From NCBI RefSeq assembly GCF_000716715.1, contig NZ_JNYJ01000008.1, forward strand, positions 1-64,000: 64,000 nucleotides of DNA, read 5' to 3'. Every line of letters starts with the position of its first letter. Within the stretch, counting starts at the first letter, position 1. A program made the position numbers and the translations under genes. Below, piece after piece: positions 45,778 to 54,247 of this stretch. The stretch comes from Dactylosporangium aurantiacum (lineage in GTDB: Bacteria > Actinomycetota > Actinomycetes > Mycobacteriales > Micromonosporaceae). The notes under the pieces were generated by a model. The model ran no database searches, was not told the DNA's origin, and was given only the letters and a program-made list of their open reading frames with translations.

Positions 45778-46994
45778 CCCAGCCGGTCGCGCATCGGGGT
45801 GCTGCGCAGCACCGCCACCGGCGACCACTCGGCGAGCACCAGGGTCGCGTCGTCGGCCGGCGCGCCACCCTGGTGCTCGGCGACCGCGTGCGCCAGCCGC
45901 CGCACGGTCTCCGGGGGCGGCAGCCCTTCCGCCGCGTGCCGCTCCGTCAGGTCGATGAGCCGCCGTACACCGAACTCGTCACCGGCGGCGTCGCGCGCCT
46001 CGGTCACCCCGTCGGTGTAGAGCAGCAGCCGGTCGTTGGCCTGTAACGCCTCCTCGGCGACCTCGACGTCGTCCATGACGCCGAGCGGCATGCGCCGGCC
46101 GGCGTCGAGGTCCTGCACCACCCGCCCGGTGCGCAGCAGCAACGGCGCCGGGTGGCCCGCGTTGATGTACCGCAGCCGCCCCGCGTCCAGGTCGAGCTCC
46201 GCGAGCACGGCGGTCACGAACCGGCTGTCGGGGAACTGCTCGGCCAGCGCGACGTCCGCCGCCCGGGCCTGCTCGCGCAGGTCACCGCCGGCGCGGCGGG
46301 CCGAGCGCAGCGCCGACATCGCCACTGCGCACGCCAGGCTGGCCGCCAGGCCGTGCCCGACGGCGTCGAGGATGACGATGCGCGCCTGGGCGCCGTCGAT
46401 CGCGTAGTCGAACCCGTCGCCGCCGACGTCGTAGCACGGTTCGAGGATCGCGCTGATGACCATCCGCTCGCAGGCCGACGTCAGCGGCGGCAGGAGCTGG
46501 CGCAGCAGCTCCGCCCCGGTGGTCATCGGCCGCGACCGGCGCACCTGGGTGAGGAAGTCGCCCTTGTGGGTGGTCACGGTGATGAGATGTCCGATGAGTC
46601 CGGCGACCGTCTCGAAGCGCGACCGCAGCTCGCCGTCGCGCACCTGCGGCTCCCCTGCGGCGACGGTGAACTCGACCACGCCCAGCCGGTCCGTGCCGTT
46701 CACGATCGGCACGCACCACCCGCCGTCCCCGGTCGCCGCGGAGCGCACCATCGCGAACGCCTGCCCGGCCATGGTCGTGGCGAGCGGCTGCGGCTGCCCC
46801 GGCGGCTGCCCCGGCCGCGGTACCTGTCGCAGGTTGCGCTGCTCCTCGTCGACGAGGTGGATCGTGGCGCGTACACCCAACGGCGCCAGGGCCTCGTCGA
46901 CGGCCGTCGCCAGCCCGTCCGGCTGGAACAGGTGCGACCCGTCCAGGATCGTCGTGAACGCCTCGAGCCAGCGCTGCTCGACCGTCTCTACCAT
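45750..46994 (-). CDS. GAF-SpoIIE (PP2C) serine phosphatase
   Basis: 414 residues. A GAF-like domain about 20-150, a coiled linker, then a SpoIIE/PP2C domain from about 175 (PCYDVGGDGFDYAI with the metal-binding Asp, ILDAVGHGLAAS, LLLYTDGVTEARD, ADDATLVL). Such enzymes dephosphorylate STAS antagonists in partner-switching. It diverges from a STAS gene at 47133, which is the obvious candidate substrate. No membrane segment. Confidence 0.93.
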   Translation of the reverse strand: MVETVEQRWLEAFTTILDGSHLFQPDGLATAVDEALAPLGVRATIHLVDEEQRNLRQVPRPGQPPGQPQPLATTMAGQAFAMVRSAATGDGGWCVPIVNGTDRLGVVEFTVAAGEPQVRDGELRSRFETVAGLIGHLITVTTHKGDFLTQVRRSRPMTTGAELLRQLLPPLTSACERMVISAILEPCYDVGGDGFDYAIDGAQARIVILDAVGHGLAASLACAVAMSALRSARRAGGDLREQARAADVALAEQFPDSRFVTAVLAELDLDAGRLRYINAGHPAPLLLRTGRVVQDLDAGRRMPLGVMDDVEVAEEALQANDRLLLYTDGVTEARDAAGDEFGVRRLIDLTERHAAEGLPPPETVRRLAHAVAEHQGGAPADDATLVLAEWSPVAVLRSTPMRDRLGQLGPVRPT

Positions 46995-47132
46995 GCGCAG
47001 CTCACCCCTCGGCACCGGCCACAGGTCCCACGACCGTCCTTCACGATCGCGTCGGTGTACGGATTTCCCACCCGTCCCGCGAAGGAAACGGCAGTGGTGT
47101 TGACCTGCCTCCGTTGCCGATAGGCTCAGGGC

Positions 47133-47516
47133 GTGGAATTCTCCCTTGCCCGGGAAGGCGCCGCCGGCCACCAGAGCGAACGCGTCGCCGTCGAGGCGAC
47201 CGAACGCGACGGGGCCGTCGTCGTCACCGTCACCGGCCGCGTGCTGTACGACACGCTCGGTCCACTCGCGGAACAGCTGAGCCACCTGGTCGCGGGCCCG
47301 TCACCACGCGTCGTGCTGGACCTGGCACAGGTGCCGATGTGCGACTCCAGCGGCCTCAACCTGTTCGTGCGCACCCGCACCGAGCTGCTCGCCGCAGACG
47401 GCTGGCTGCGCCTGGCCGCCACCCAGCCCATGGTCGACAACGTCCTGCACATCACCAACCTGGACCGCATCCTGCCCCGGTACCCCACGGTCGAGGAGGC
47501 CACCGGGGCCGCCTGA
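47133..47516 (+). CDS. STAS-domain anti-sigma factor antagonist
   Basis: 127 residues with one STAS domain (about 18-115). MCDSSGLNLF near residue 69 contains the phosphorylatable serine. The GTG at 47133 lies six bases after TAGGCT (47121-47126), with TTGACC at 47100-47105, so the transcript is leaderless. It is divergent from a SpoIIE phosphatase, probably forming a partner-switching pair; the kinase and sigma factor are not in the window. Confidence 0.93.
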   Translation: MEFSLAREGAAGHQSERVAVEATERDGAVVVTVTGRVLYDTLGPLAEQLSHLVAGPSPRVVLDLAQVPMCDSSGLNLFVRTRTELLAADGWLRLAATQPMVDNVLHITNLDRILPRYPTVEEATGAA

Positions 47517-47518
47517 CG

Positions 47519-47552
47519 GACCTGGGCCGCTCCTGCGGGGCGGGTCCAGGTC
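47519..47552 (+). terminator. Possible terminator hairpin
   Basis: GACCTGG pairs with CCAGGTC over a 20-base GC-rich loop just after the STAS gene. The 240 bases from here to 47758 hold no gene that I can support. Confidence 0.4.
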
Positions 47553-47758
47553 AGGGGGCAGCGGGTCGTCCGTGGGTGCGGGCGGCGCACCGCCGAGCAG
47601 CTGCTGGTGCAGCGTGGCGCCAAGACCAGGCATCAGGGCGGCCGGCGCGTCCACGCGCCGGCATCACCACACGCCGCGACCGCCACGCAGGCGCCGGCTG
47701 GCAGAACACCAGCGATTCCACCGATGCCCGCACGCCCGGGCGACGGCAACGTACATCC

Positions 47759-49108
47759 ATGACATCCTATGCACTGCCACGGCGGGCGGCCGGTGCCGCC
47801 GTGGTCCTCGGACTCGTCGCCGCCGCCCCGTCCGACTTCGCGGCTGCGGCCGCGGCCGCAACGTCGGACCGGACACCCGTCGGCCGGGCGAGCGTCACCG
47901 GCCCGCTGCCCGGCACCGTTCCCGGCGACCCCCGCTCCCCCGACACGTACCCCTTCTTCTCCACCACCGACGACCTCACCAAGGCCGGCTACGTCGAGCA
48001 GGAGTTCATCGTCTCCGGCACCGCCGACGGCTACGACACCGCCGGCGGCAAGGTGGCCGGCGGTGTGCCGTACACGACGCGGATCATCGTGCGGCGGCCG
48101 GCCGCGGCGGTCAGGTTCAGCGGCACGGCGCTGGTCGAGTGGCAGAACGTGACCGCCGGGTACGACCTGGACGCCTTGTGGGACGCCGACGCCGTGACCC
48201 GCGCCGGGCACGCGTGGATCGGGGTGTCGGCGCAGCGGGTCGGGGTGGACCGGCTGCGTGGCTGGAGTCCGGCGCGGTACGGCGACCTAGACGTGACCGG
48301 CGGCGGGCGGTTCACCGGTGACGAGCTGTCCTACGACATCTTCGCCCAGGCGGCGAAGGCGCTCCCGGAGGCGATGGGCGGGCTGCGGATACGCACCACC
48401 CTGGCGGTCGGCGCGTCGCAGTCGGCGGCCCGGATGACGGTGTACTACCAGAGCGTCCTGCCGAAGGTGGCGCCGGTCTTCGACGGGTACGCGTTCATCG
48501 TGGGCACCGCACCCACCCGCGCCGGGGACGAGCCGGTGTTCCAGGTGCTGTCGGAGACGGACGTGCGGACCCCGGACCGGCCCGCCGACACCGACCGGTT
48601 CCGACGGTGGGAGGTGGCCGGCGCCGCGCACTCGGGGTGGCGGGGGCAGCAGTACCGGGCGCCGATCTCGGTGCGGGACCTGGGCGCCGCGCCGCAGTAC
48701 GCGTGCGGCAGCCCGCCGTTCAGCCGGGTGCCGCTCGATCACGTGGTCGCCGCCGCGTACGAGCACCTGGTGCGCTGGGTCCGCCGGGGCACCCCGCCGC
48801 CGGTGGCGCCGCCGCTGCTGTTCAACACCGACGGGACCAAGGCGCGCGACACGCTCGGGCTCGCCGCCGGCGGGATCCGGCTGTCGCAGGTGTCGGTGCC
48901 GACGGCGCTCAACACCGGCGACAACACCGGGGAGACGTTCTGCCGGCTGTTCGGCACGCACCAGCCGTTCGACGAGGCCGTGTTGCGGCAGCTGTACCCC
49001 CACCGCGCGGGCTACCTCGCGAAGGTGGTCCAGGCCGACGTCGGCAACGTGCGCGCCGGCTACCTGCTGCCCGCCGACGCCTGGCAGAACCTGACCGGGC
49101 ACTCTTAG
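47759..49108 (+). CDS. Secreted alpha/beta-hydrolase-domain protein
   Basis: 449 residues. Signal peptide (YALPRRAAGAAVVLGLVAAA, cleavage near residue 30), then a long domain containing VEQEFIVSGTADGYDT, VEWQNVTAGYD and the elbow-like GASQSAARM near residue 220, followed by a late AGAAHSGW. This matches secreted alpha/beta-hydrolase-domain proteins that resemble tannase/feruloyl-esterase-sized enzymes but are uncharacterised. ATG at 47759 without a clear RBS. With pectate lyases and expansin nearby, a plant-polymer substrate is possible, not shown. Confidence 0.8.
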   Translation: MTSYALPRRAAGAAVVLGLVAAAPSDFAAAAAAATSDRTPVGRASVTGPLPGTVPGDPRSPDTYPFFSTTDDLTKAGYVEQEFIVSGTADGYDTAGGKVAGGVPYTTRIIVRRPAAAVRFSGTALVEWQNVTAGYDLDALWDADAVTRAGHAWIGVSAQRVGVDRLRGWSPARYGDLDVTGGGRFTGDELSYDIFAQAAKALPEAMGGLRIRTTLAVGASQSAARMTVYYQSVLPKVAPVFDGYAFIVGTAPTRAGDEPVFQVLSETDVRTPDRPADTDRFRRWEVAGAAHSGWRGQQYRAPISVRDLGAAPQYACGSPPFSRVPLDHVVAAAYEHLVRWVRRGTPPPVAPPLLFNTDGTKARDTLGLAAGGIRLSQVSVPTALNTGDNTGETFCRLFGTHQPFDEAVLRQLYPHRAGYLAKVVQADVGNVRAGYLLPADAWQNLTGHS

Positions 49109-49165
49109 CGAACCCTTAGCGCCGCCGCGCACCGGTGGCAGGACGGCGGGTGGGAGGATCCGCGG

Positions 49166-49891
49166 GTGACCGGCATGCGGATCCTCGTCGTCGACGACGA
49201 CGCGGCGGTGCGGGACTCGCTCGCGCGGACGCTGCGGTTCGAGGGGTACCGGGTGGACACCGCCCGCGACGGGCAGGAGGCCCTGGACGCGGTCCGCGCC
49301 GACGAGCCCGACGCCGTGATCCTCGACGTGAGCATGCCGCGGATGGACGGGTTGCAGGCGTGCCGGCTGATGCGCGGCGGCGGGCTGCTGGTGCCGGTGC
49401 TCATGCTGACCGCCCGGGACAGCGTCGGCGACCGGGTCGCGGGGCTCGACGCGGGCGCCGACGACTACCTCGTGAAGCCGTTCGCGCTGCAGGAGCTGCT
49501 GGCCAGGCTCCGCGCGCTGCTGCGCCGCTCGATGCTCACCGCACCGTCCGGTCCCGCGGCAGAACCGGCGGCGGGGCCGGCGGGAGGCCCGCTGGTCTTC
49601 GCCGACCTGCGGCTGGACCCGGCGACCCGCGAGGTGTGGCGGGGCGGGCAGCCGCTGCGGCTGACCCGCACCGAGTTCGCCATTCTCGAGGTGTTCCTGC
49701 GCCACCCGCGGCAGGTGCTGACCCGCACGGTGCTGTTCGAGCTGGTGTGGGGCTACGACTTCGGCGAGACGTCCAACAGCATCCATGTGTACCTCGGCTA
49801 CCTGCGCCGCAAGCTGGAGGCCGACGGCGGTCCGCGGCTGCTGCACACGGTGCGCGGGGTCGGGTTCGTCCTGCGTGAGGAGCCGCTGTGA
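49166..49891 (+). CDS. OmpR-family response regulator (MprA-like)
   Basis: 241 residues. Receiver domain 1-120 ([14 protein letters not shown], Asp in [12 protein letters not shown] near residue 54, Lys in DYLVKPFA) and a winged-helix DNA-binding domain about 145-238 ([20 protein letters not shown]). GTG at 49166 with GGAGG eight bases upstream; ATG at 49175 is an alternative. Its stop overlaps the start of a repeat mini-ORF (GTGA), which couples it to the kinase gene. Confidence 0.94.
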   Translation: MTGMRILVVDDDAAVRDSLARTLRFEGYRVDTARDGQEALDAVRADEPDAVILDVSMPRMDGLQACRLMRGGGLLVPVLMLTARDSVGDRVAGLDAGADDYLVKPFALQELLARLRALLRRSMLTAPSGPAAEPAAGPAGGPLVFADLRLDPATREVWRGGQPLRLTRTEFAILEVFLRHPRQVLTRTVLFELVWGYDFGETSNSIHVYLGYLRRKLEADGGPRLLHTVRGVGFVLREEPL

Positions 49892-49980
49892 GCGGGCCGG
49901 AGCGCAGCGGAGGGCCGCGAACCAGGGGCGCAGTGCGTGGCTCGCGGCGGCGCCGGAGCGCAGCGGAGGTGACGGCGTGA
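49888..49980 (+). repeat. 89-bp repeat cassette encoding a 30-aa mini-ORF (copy C)
   Basis: GTG at 49888 overlaps the response regulator stop (GTGA); the mini-ORF reads [11 protein letters not shown]...RRRRSAAEVTA, 30 residues, and its stop at 49978-49980 overlaps GTG 49977. Sequence is more diverged than copies A and B, but length, ends and the GGAGGT block are the same. Confidence 0.85.
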
Positions 49981-50042
49981 GCGGGCCGGAGCGCGGCGGA
50001 GGTGACGGCGTGAGGGGTCCGGAGCGCAGCGGAGGTGACGGC
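49977..50042 (+). repeat. Two 33-bp collapsed repeat units
   Basis: Two in-frame 33-bp units (GTGAGCGGGCCGGAGCGC and GTGAGGGGTCCGGAGCGC at their starts) lead into GTG at 50043. Each ends GGAGGTGACGGC. Thirty-three is 89 minus 56, the distance between the internal 17-bp repeats of the full cassette, so they look like deletion products. Confidence 0.85.
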
Positions 50043-51482
50043 GTGAGGGGTGCGCCGGTGCGGTGGTGGCGCCGGCGGACGTTGCACGACCGGCTGTCGC
50101 TGTTGGTGACCGCGGCGGTCGCGGCGGCGGTGCTGACGGTGGCCGGGATCGCGTTCGCGGCGGTGTCGCAGATCCAGCGCCAGCAGCTGCACTCGCAGCT
50201 GGACGCCGACGCCCGCTCGATCGCGGCGCAGCCGGAGCTGTGGCGCGAGGGCCCGCCGCCGTTCGGCCCGGGCGGCCGGCACGACCTGCGGTACCGGCGC
50301 GACATCGGCCCCCGCTGGCAGGTCCTGGGCCGCGACGGCACGGTCGTCGCCGGCTCCACGAACGGCCTGCCGGTCACCAAAGGCGCCCGGCGGGTCGCGG
50401 CCGGCCAGGCGCCGGCGCTGCGGGAGCGGGTGCTGCTGGACGGGCACAGCTTCCTGATGCTGACCGTGCCGGCCGACCGCGGCGGCGGCGCCGTGCAGGT
50501 CGCCGTCGACCAGACCCCCGCCAACCGGACCCTGGCGGTGTTCGGGCTGCTCATGGCGGCGGGCTGCGTCCTGGGCATCGGCGGCGCGGCGGCGCTCGGC
50601 CGCACCGTCGCCCGCGCGGGCCTGGTGCCGGTGCAGCAGCTGACGAAGGCCGTCGAGCATGTCGCGGTCACCATGGACCTCAACCGCCCGGTCCCGATCC
50701 ACGGCGTCGACGAGATCGCCCGCCTCGGCCAGTCCGTCAACACGATGCTCGCCGCGATCGACGCGGCCCGCCAGTCGCAGCGGACCCTGGTCGAGGACGC
50801 CGGCCACGAGCTGCGGACCCCGCTGACCAGCATCCGCACCAACATCGAGCTGCTGCTGGCGGTGGAGCGGCAGCCGGAGCTGGCGCACCGCCTGCCGCCG
50901 GACGAGCGCGCGAAGCTGCTGCGTGACCTCGACGCCCAGGTCGCGGAGCTGGCCGCGCTCACCACGGAGCTGGTCGAGCTGGCCCGGGAGGAGACGACCC
51001 GCGAGCCGGCCGAGGACGTCGAGCTGACCGACGTCGTGGACGCCGCGACCGACCGGGTCCGCATCCGCGTGCCGTCGGTCACGTTCACCACCGACCTGCG
51101 CCCGTGCACCGTCCACGGCCGCCCCGGCGAGCTGGAGCGGATGCTCGTCAACGTCCTGGACAACGCCGCCAAGTGGAGCCCGCCCGGCGGTGTCGTGCAC
51201 ACCGAGCTGGGCGTCGACGCCGGCGGCTGGGCGCGGCTCGTGGTCAGCGACACCGGGCCCGGGATCGACGCCGAGGACCTGCCGCACGTGTTCGACCGTT
51301 TCTACCGGGCGCCCGCCGCCCGCGGCATGCCGGGCTCCGGTCTCGGCCTGGCGATCGTCGCCCAGACCGCCGCCCAGCACGGCGGCACCGTCACCGCCGG
51401 CCCGCACGACCCGACCGGCACGACGGTCACGATCCGCCTGCCGGTCACCGGCTCCGCGGACCCGGGGGCCGGACCCACCTGA
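50043..51482 (+). CDS. Membrane sensor histidine kinase (MprB-like)
   Basis: 479 residues. Helix 1 about 15-37, an extracytoplasmic sensor domain about 40-155, helix 2 about 163-185, HAMP about 185-240, HisKA with LVEDAGHELRTPLTSIRTN (His near 251) and HATPase with VLDNAAKWSPPGG and GSGLGLAIV. GTGs at 49977 and 50010 are in frame and equally well supplied with RBSs, so N termini 22 or 11 residues longer are possible. It pairs with the upstream MprA-like regulator; ligand unknown. Confidence 0.93.
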   Translation: MRGAPVRWWRRRTLHDRLSLLVTAAVAAAVLTVAGIAFAAVSQIQRQQLHSQLDADARSIAAQPELWREGPPPFGPGGRHDLRYRRDIGPRWQVLGRDGTVVAGSTNGLPVTKGARRVAAGQAPALRERVLLDGHSFLMLTVPADRGGGAVQVAVDQTPANRTLAVFGLLMAAGCVLGIGGAAALGRTVARAGLVPVQQLTKAVEHVAVTMDLNRPVPIHGVDEIARLGQSVNTMLAAIDAARQSQRTLVEDAGHELRTPLTSIRTNIELLLAVERQPELAHRLPPDERAKLLRDLDAQVAELAALTTELVELAREETTREPAEDVELTDVVDAATDRVRIRVPSVTFTTDLRPCTVHGRPGELERMLVNVLDNAAKWSPPGGVVHTELGVDAGGWARLVVSDTGPGIDAEDLPHVFDRFYRAPAARGMPGSGLGLAIVAQTAAQHGGTVTAGPHDPTGTTVTIRLPVTGSADPGAGPT

Positions 51483-52382
51483 TCAGGCGGCGACGGCCGG
51501 CCCGCGTCCCCTCCACAGCACCACGCCCGCGCTCGCCGCCACGACCAGCCCGATCGCGACGATCTGCGCCGGGTGCAGCTGCTGCCCGAGCAGCACGAAC
51601 CCGGCGAGGGCGGCGATCGCCGGGCCGAGGCTCATCAGCACCGCGAACGTCGACGTCGGCAGCCGGCGCAGCGCTGTCAGCTCGAACGTGTACGGCAGCA
51701 CCGACGACAGCACCGCGACCGCCGCGCCCAGCACGAGCACCCGCGGGTCGAGCAAAGCCCCGCCGGCCAGGAGCAGCCCCGCGGGCAGGGCGAGGACCGC
51801 GGCGACGAGCATGGCGAGGGTGAGGCCGTCGCGTTTCGGGAAGTTCGCGCCGGCCCGGGCCGACAGCATGATGTACCCGGCCCAGGCGGTCCCGGCGAGG
51901 AACGCGTACCCGACGCCGAGCGGGTCGAGCTGGTCGAAGCCGCCACTGCCGAGCAGCGCCACGCCGGCAAGGGCGAGCAGCGCCCACAGCCACGCGATCC
52001 GGCTGCGGGCGGTGACCACCGACAGCGTCAGCGGGCCGAGCACCTCCAGGGTGACGACCGGGCCGATCGGCATACGCGCGATCGCCGCGTAGAACGCCAG
52101 GTTCATGCCGGCCAGGACCGCGCCGAAGACCCCGACGAGCAGCCATTGGCGGCGACTGTACCCCCGCAGCCGCGGCCGTCCGACCGCCAGCAGCAGCGCG
52201 GCGCCGATGACGAGGCGCATCGAGACGACCCCGGCCGCCCCGGCGACGGGGAACAGGGTGGTGGCCACCGCCGCTCCACTGTGGACGGACGTCTGCGACG
52301 CGAGGACCCGCCACACCCCGCCGGCGCGGGCCGGCCGCTCGGCGGCGGCGGTCGGAGCGGGCACGGCCAGCACGTCGGTCAT
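51483..52382 (-). CDS. EamA/RhtA-type exporter (DMT superfamily)
   Basis: 299 residues with ten membrane helices in two EamA halves (GPVVTLEVLGPLTL near residue 118; AVLSSVLPYTFELTALRRL near residue 222). The second half matches RhtA-like amino acid or metabolite exporters. ATG at 52382 overlaps the stop of a repeat mini-ORF (ATGA) that supplies the GGAGGT RBS. It is divergent from a LysR regulator that is the likely controller. Stops of this gene and of the kinase are adjacent. Confidence 0.92.
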   Translation of the reverse strand: MTDVLAVPAPTAAAERPARAGGVWRVLASQTSVHSGAAVATTLFPVAGAAGVVSMRLVIGAALLLAVGRPRLRGYSRRQWLLVGVFGAVLAGMNLAFYAAIARMPIGPVVTLEVLGPLTLSVVTARSRIAWLWALLALAGVALLGSGGFDQLDPLGVGYAFLAGTAWAGYIMLSARAGANFPKRDGLTLAMLVAAVLALPAGLLLAGGALLDPRVLVLGAAVAVLSSVLPYTFELTALRRLPTSTFAVLMSLGPAIAALAGFVLLGQQLHPAQIVAIGLVVAASAGVVLWRGRGPAVAA

Positions 52383-52471
52383 GACGTCACCTCCGCTGCG
52401 CTCCGGCGCCGCCCTGACCGCGAACCTGCGCCCATGATGCCCAGCTCCTCGCTCCGCTGCGGGCCGGTCAT
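52379..52471 (-). repeat. 89-bp repeat cassette as leader mini-ORF (copy D)
   Basis: A 30-codon ORF from ATG 52471 to TGA 52379-52381, reading MTGPQRSEELG...GRRRSAAEVTS. Its stop overlaps the EamA start (ATGA). Unlike the other copies there is no upstream gene on the same strand: the mini-ORF is the first ORF of the transcript, and its ATG lies six bases after the -10 hexamer TAGCGT. Confidence 0.87.
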
Positions 52472-52477
52472 GCCCCA

Positions 52478-52506
52478 ACGCTATGCACCGGCGCGGATCT
52501 TGTGAA
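52478..52506 (-). promoter_or_regulatory. Promoter of the mini-ORF/EamA transcript
   Basis: TTCACA (52506-52501), 17-base spacer, TAGCGT (52483-52478), then six bases to the mini-ORF ATG at 52471. Transcription should start at or next to the ATG, giving a leaderless mini-ORF. The region also contains the promoter of the divergent LysR gene. Confidence 0.7.
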
Positions 52507-52539
52507 ATGCCGCTTCGCCGGCGGTTATGCTGCACACGC

Positions 52540-53403
52540 ATGACCATCGAGCTGCGGCACCTCCGAGGGTTCCTCGCCATCGCGGAGGAGGGCAACCTCA
52601 CCCGCGCGGCCGCCCGGCTGCACCTGACGCAGCCGGCGCTGAGCCGTACCCTGCAGCAGCTGGAGGCGCACCTCGGCGTCCGGCTGGTCGACCGGTCCAC
52701 CCATCACCTGGCGCTGACCCCGGCGGGCCACGAGTTCCGGCGCAACGCCGCCGCCGCGATCGCCGCCGTCGAGCACGCCCTGGACCCCGACCGCTCCCGC
52801 GGCCTGCCGATCCGGCTCGGGCACGCGTGGTCGGCGCTCGGGGCGTACACCACCGTCCTGCAGCGGCGGTGGAAACGCGCGCATCCGGAGACCGTGCTGG
52901 AGCTGCTGCGCCTCGACGAGCGCAGCGCGGGCCTCGCGTCCGGCGCGGTCGACGTCGCCGTCCTGCGCGGCCCGGCCGGCGTGCCCGACGTGCCGGGCGT
53001 CACCGCCACCCACCTCATGCGCGAGCCCCGCCTCGCCGCCGTCGCCGACGACAGCCCCTTGGCCGGACGGGCCGCGCTGACCCTGGCCGACCTGGCCTCG
53101 CTACCCCTGGCCCTGAACACCGTCACCGGCAGCACCACCCTAGCGCTGTGGCCGCCGGGCGGGGCACCGTCACAGGTCGTGCCGGTGAAGAACACCGACG
53201 ACTGGCTCGCCGTCATCATCGCCGGCGACGCCGTCGGGGTGACCGCCGCCGGGACCGCCGCCATGCACCCGAACCCGGCGGTGCGCTACCTGCCCCTCAC
53301 CGACGCGCCGCCGGTCGACGTGATCCTGGCCTGGCGCGAGCCGGTCACCCACCCGGCGGTGCCGGACCTGCTACGCCTGGCCCACGACGTCGTCCGGCGC
53401 TGA
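52540..53403 (+). CDS. LysR family transcriptional regulator
   Basis: 287 residues. HTH at 4-62 (LRGFLAIAEEGNLTRAAARL; TQPALSRTLQQLE) and a substrate-binding domain. ATG at 52540 lies eight bases after TATGCT. It is divergent from the EamA exporter and probably regulates it in response to the exported compound. An AraC-like gene follows 24 bp downstream on the same strand. Confidence 0.94.
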   Translation: MTIELRHLRGFLAIAEEGNLTRAAARLHLTQPALSRTLQQLEAHLGVRLVDRSTHHLALTPAGHEFRRNAAAAIAAVEHALDPDRSRGLPIRLGHAWSALGAYTTVLQRRWKRAHPETVLELLRLDERSAGLASGAVDVAVLRGPAGVPDVPGVTATHLMREPRLAAVADDSPLAGRAALTLADLASLPLALNTVTGSTTLALWPPGGAPSQVVPVKNTDDWLAVIIAGDAVGVTAAGTAAMHPNPAVRYLPLTDAPPVDVILAWREPVTHPAVPDLLRLAHDVVRR

Positions 53404-53427
53404 CCTCCCCGCGCTACGCACCACGTC

Positions 53428-54198
53428 GTGCGCGGCGAGGTGTGGCTGGACACGGCCGGCACCCGCCTGCGGGCCGCCCCCGGCGACCTGCTGCTGCTCC
53501 CGCACTGGACACCCCGCGCCCTGCGCCACCGCCCCGGGGCGCCCCTGACCGACGCGCCGCCGCCCCAGGCCCAGGACACCCTGTCGGTGCTGCGCCACCT
53601 CGGCGGCGACGGCCCGCGCACCGTCGTGCTGAGCGCCGAGCTGACCGTGACCGGCGCCGCCCGGGACCGCCTCATCCGCGCCTTGCCCCCGGCCGTCCTG
53701 TTCCCAGGACCGCAGTGCCCCGGACCGCAGTGCCCCGGACCGCTGTGCCCCGGACCGCTGTGCCCCGGACCGCTGTGCCCCGGACCGACGTTCCCCGGAC
53801 CGACGTTTCCCCGGACCGACGTTCCCCGGACCGCCGTTCCCGGACCGCTGTTGCCAGGACCACCGGAAGCACCGGCCGCCGAGCCACGCCCGGACCCCGA
53901 CCCGCGACCAATCCCCGCCCGCGACCAGACCCCAACCTGCGACCAGCCCCTGACCCGCTGGCGGATGGAACTCGCCGCCGCCATGCTGCGCGACGAGCCC
54001 GGCCGCACCCTCGCCGAGGTCGCCACGGCGGTCGGCTACAGCGACGAGTTCGCGTTCGCTGCCGCGTTCCGCCGCGAGGTCGGCACCCCGCCCGGCGCCT
54101 ACCGAACCGCCGGCCCACCGCCGGCCCACCGCCGGCCCGCACCGCCGGCCCGCCACCCGGCGTCGCCGCACCCCCGGCGGCGCGGCGGTGAGCTGTGA
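53428..54198 (+). CDS. AraC-family regulator with a repeat expansion in place of the first HTH
   Basis: 256 residues. The N terminus (RGEVWLDTAGTRLRAAPGDL) is an AraC-type cupin domain ending RDRLIRALPPAVLF. Residues about 91-140 are then tandem CPGPL/CPGPQ pentapeptides and about 141-170 Pro/Asp-rich filler. The second HTH resumes at LTRWRMELAAAMLRDEPGRT and ends GYSDEFAFAAAFRREVGTPP. The dimer linker and first HTH expected between them are absent. The frame is kept. It may be a decaying gene or a single-HTH regulator. GTG at 53428; TACGCA lies about seven bases before it. Confidence 0.7.
   Translation: MRGEVWLDTAGTRLRAAPGDLLLLPHWTPRALRHRPGAPLTDAPPPQAQDTLSVLRHLGGDGPRTVVLSAELTVTGAARDRLIRALPPAVLFPGPQCPGPQCPGPLCPGPLCPGPLCPGPTFPGPTFPRTDVPRTAVPGPLLPGPPEAPAAEPRPDPDPRPIPARDQTPTCDQPLTRWRMELAAAMLRDEPGRTLAEVATAVGYSDEFAFAAAFRREVGTPPGAYRTAGPPPAHRRPAPPARHPASPHPRRRGGEL
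53701..53850 (+). repeat. 15-bp minisatellite inside the AraC-like gene
   Basis: About ten tandem units of the TGCCCCGGACCGCTG type. One unit (53806-53821) is 16 bp and one (53837-53850) is 14 bp; the first shifts the reading frame and the second restores it, changing PGPxC units to RTDVP/RTAVP between them. Confidence 0.9.
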
Positions 54199-54247
54199 TG
54201 CGACCATCGACGGCCGGCACCAGGGCGGGCAGTCGGGGAGGCGAGGC

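Noticed and set aside
48287..51253. A leftward open frame of nearly 1,000 codons opposite the two-component system
   Set aside because: It is the antisense reading of well-supported genes, Arg/Ser/Pro-rich with no family match, a normal effect of high GC.
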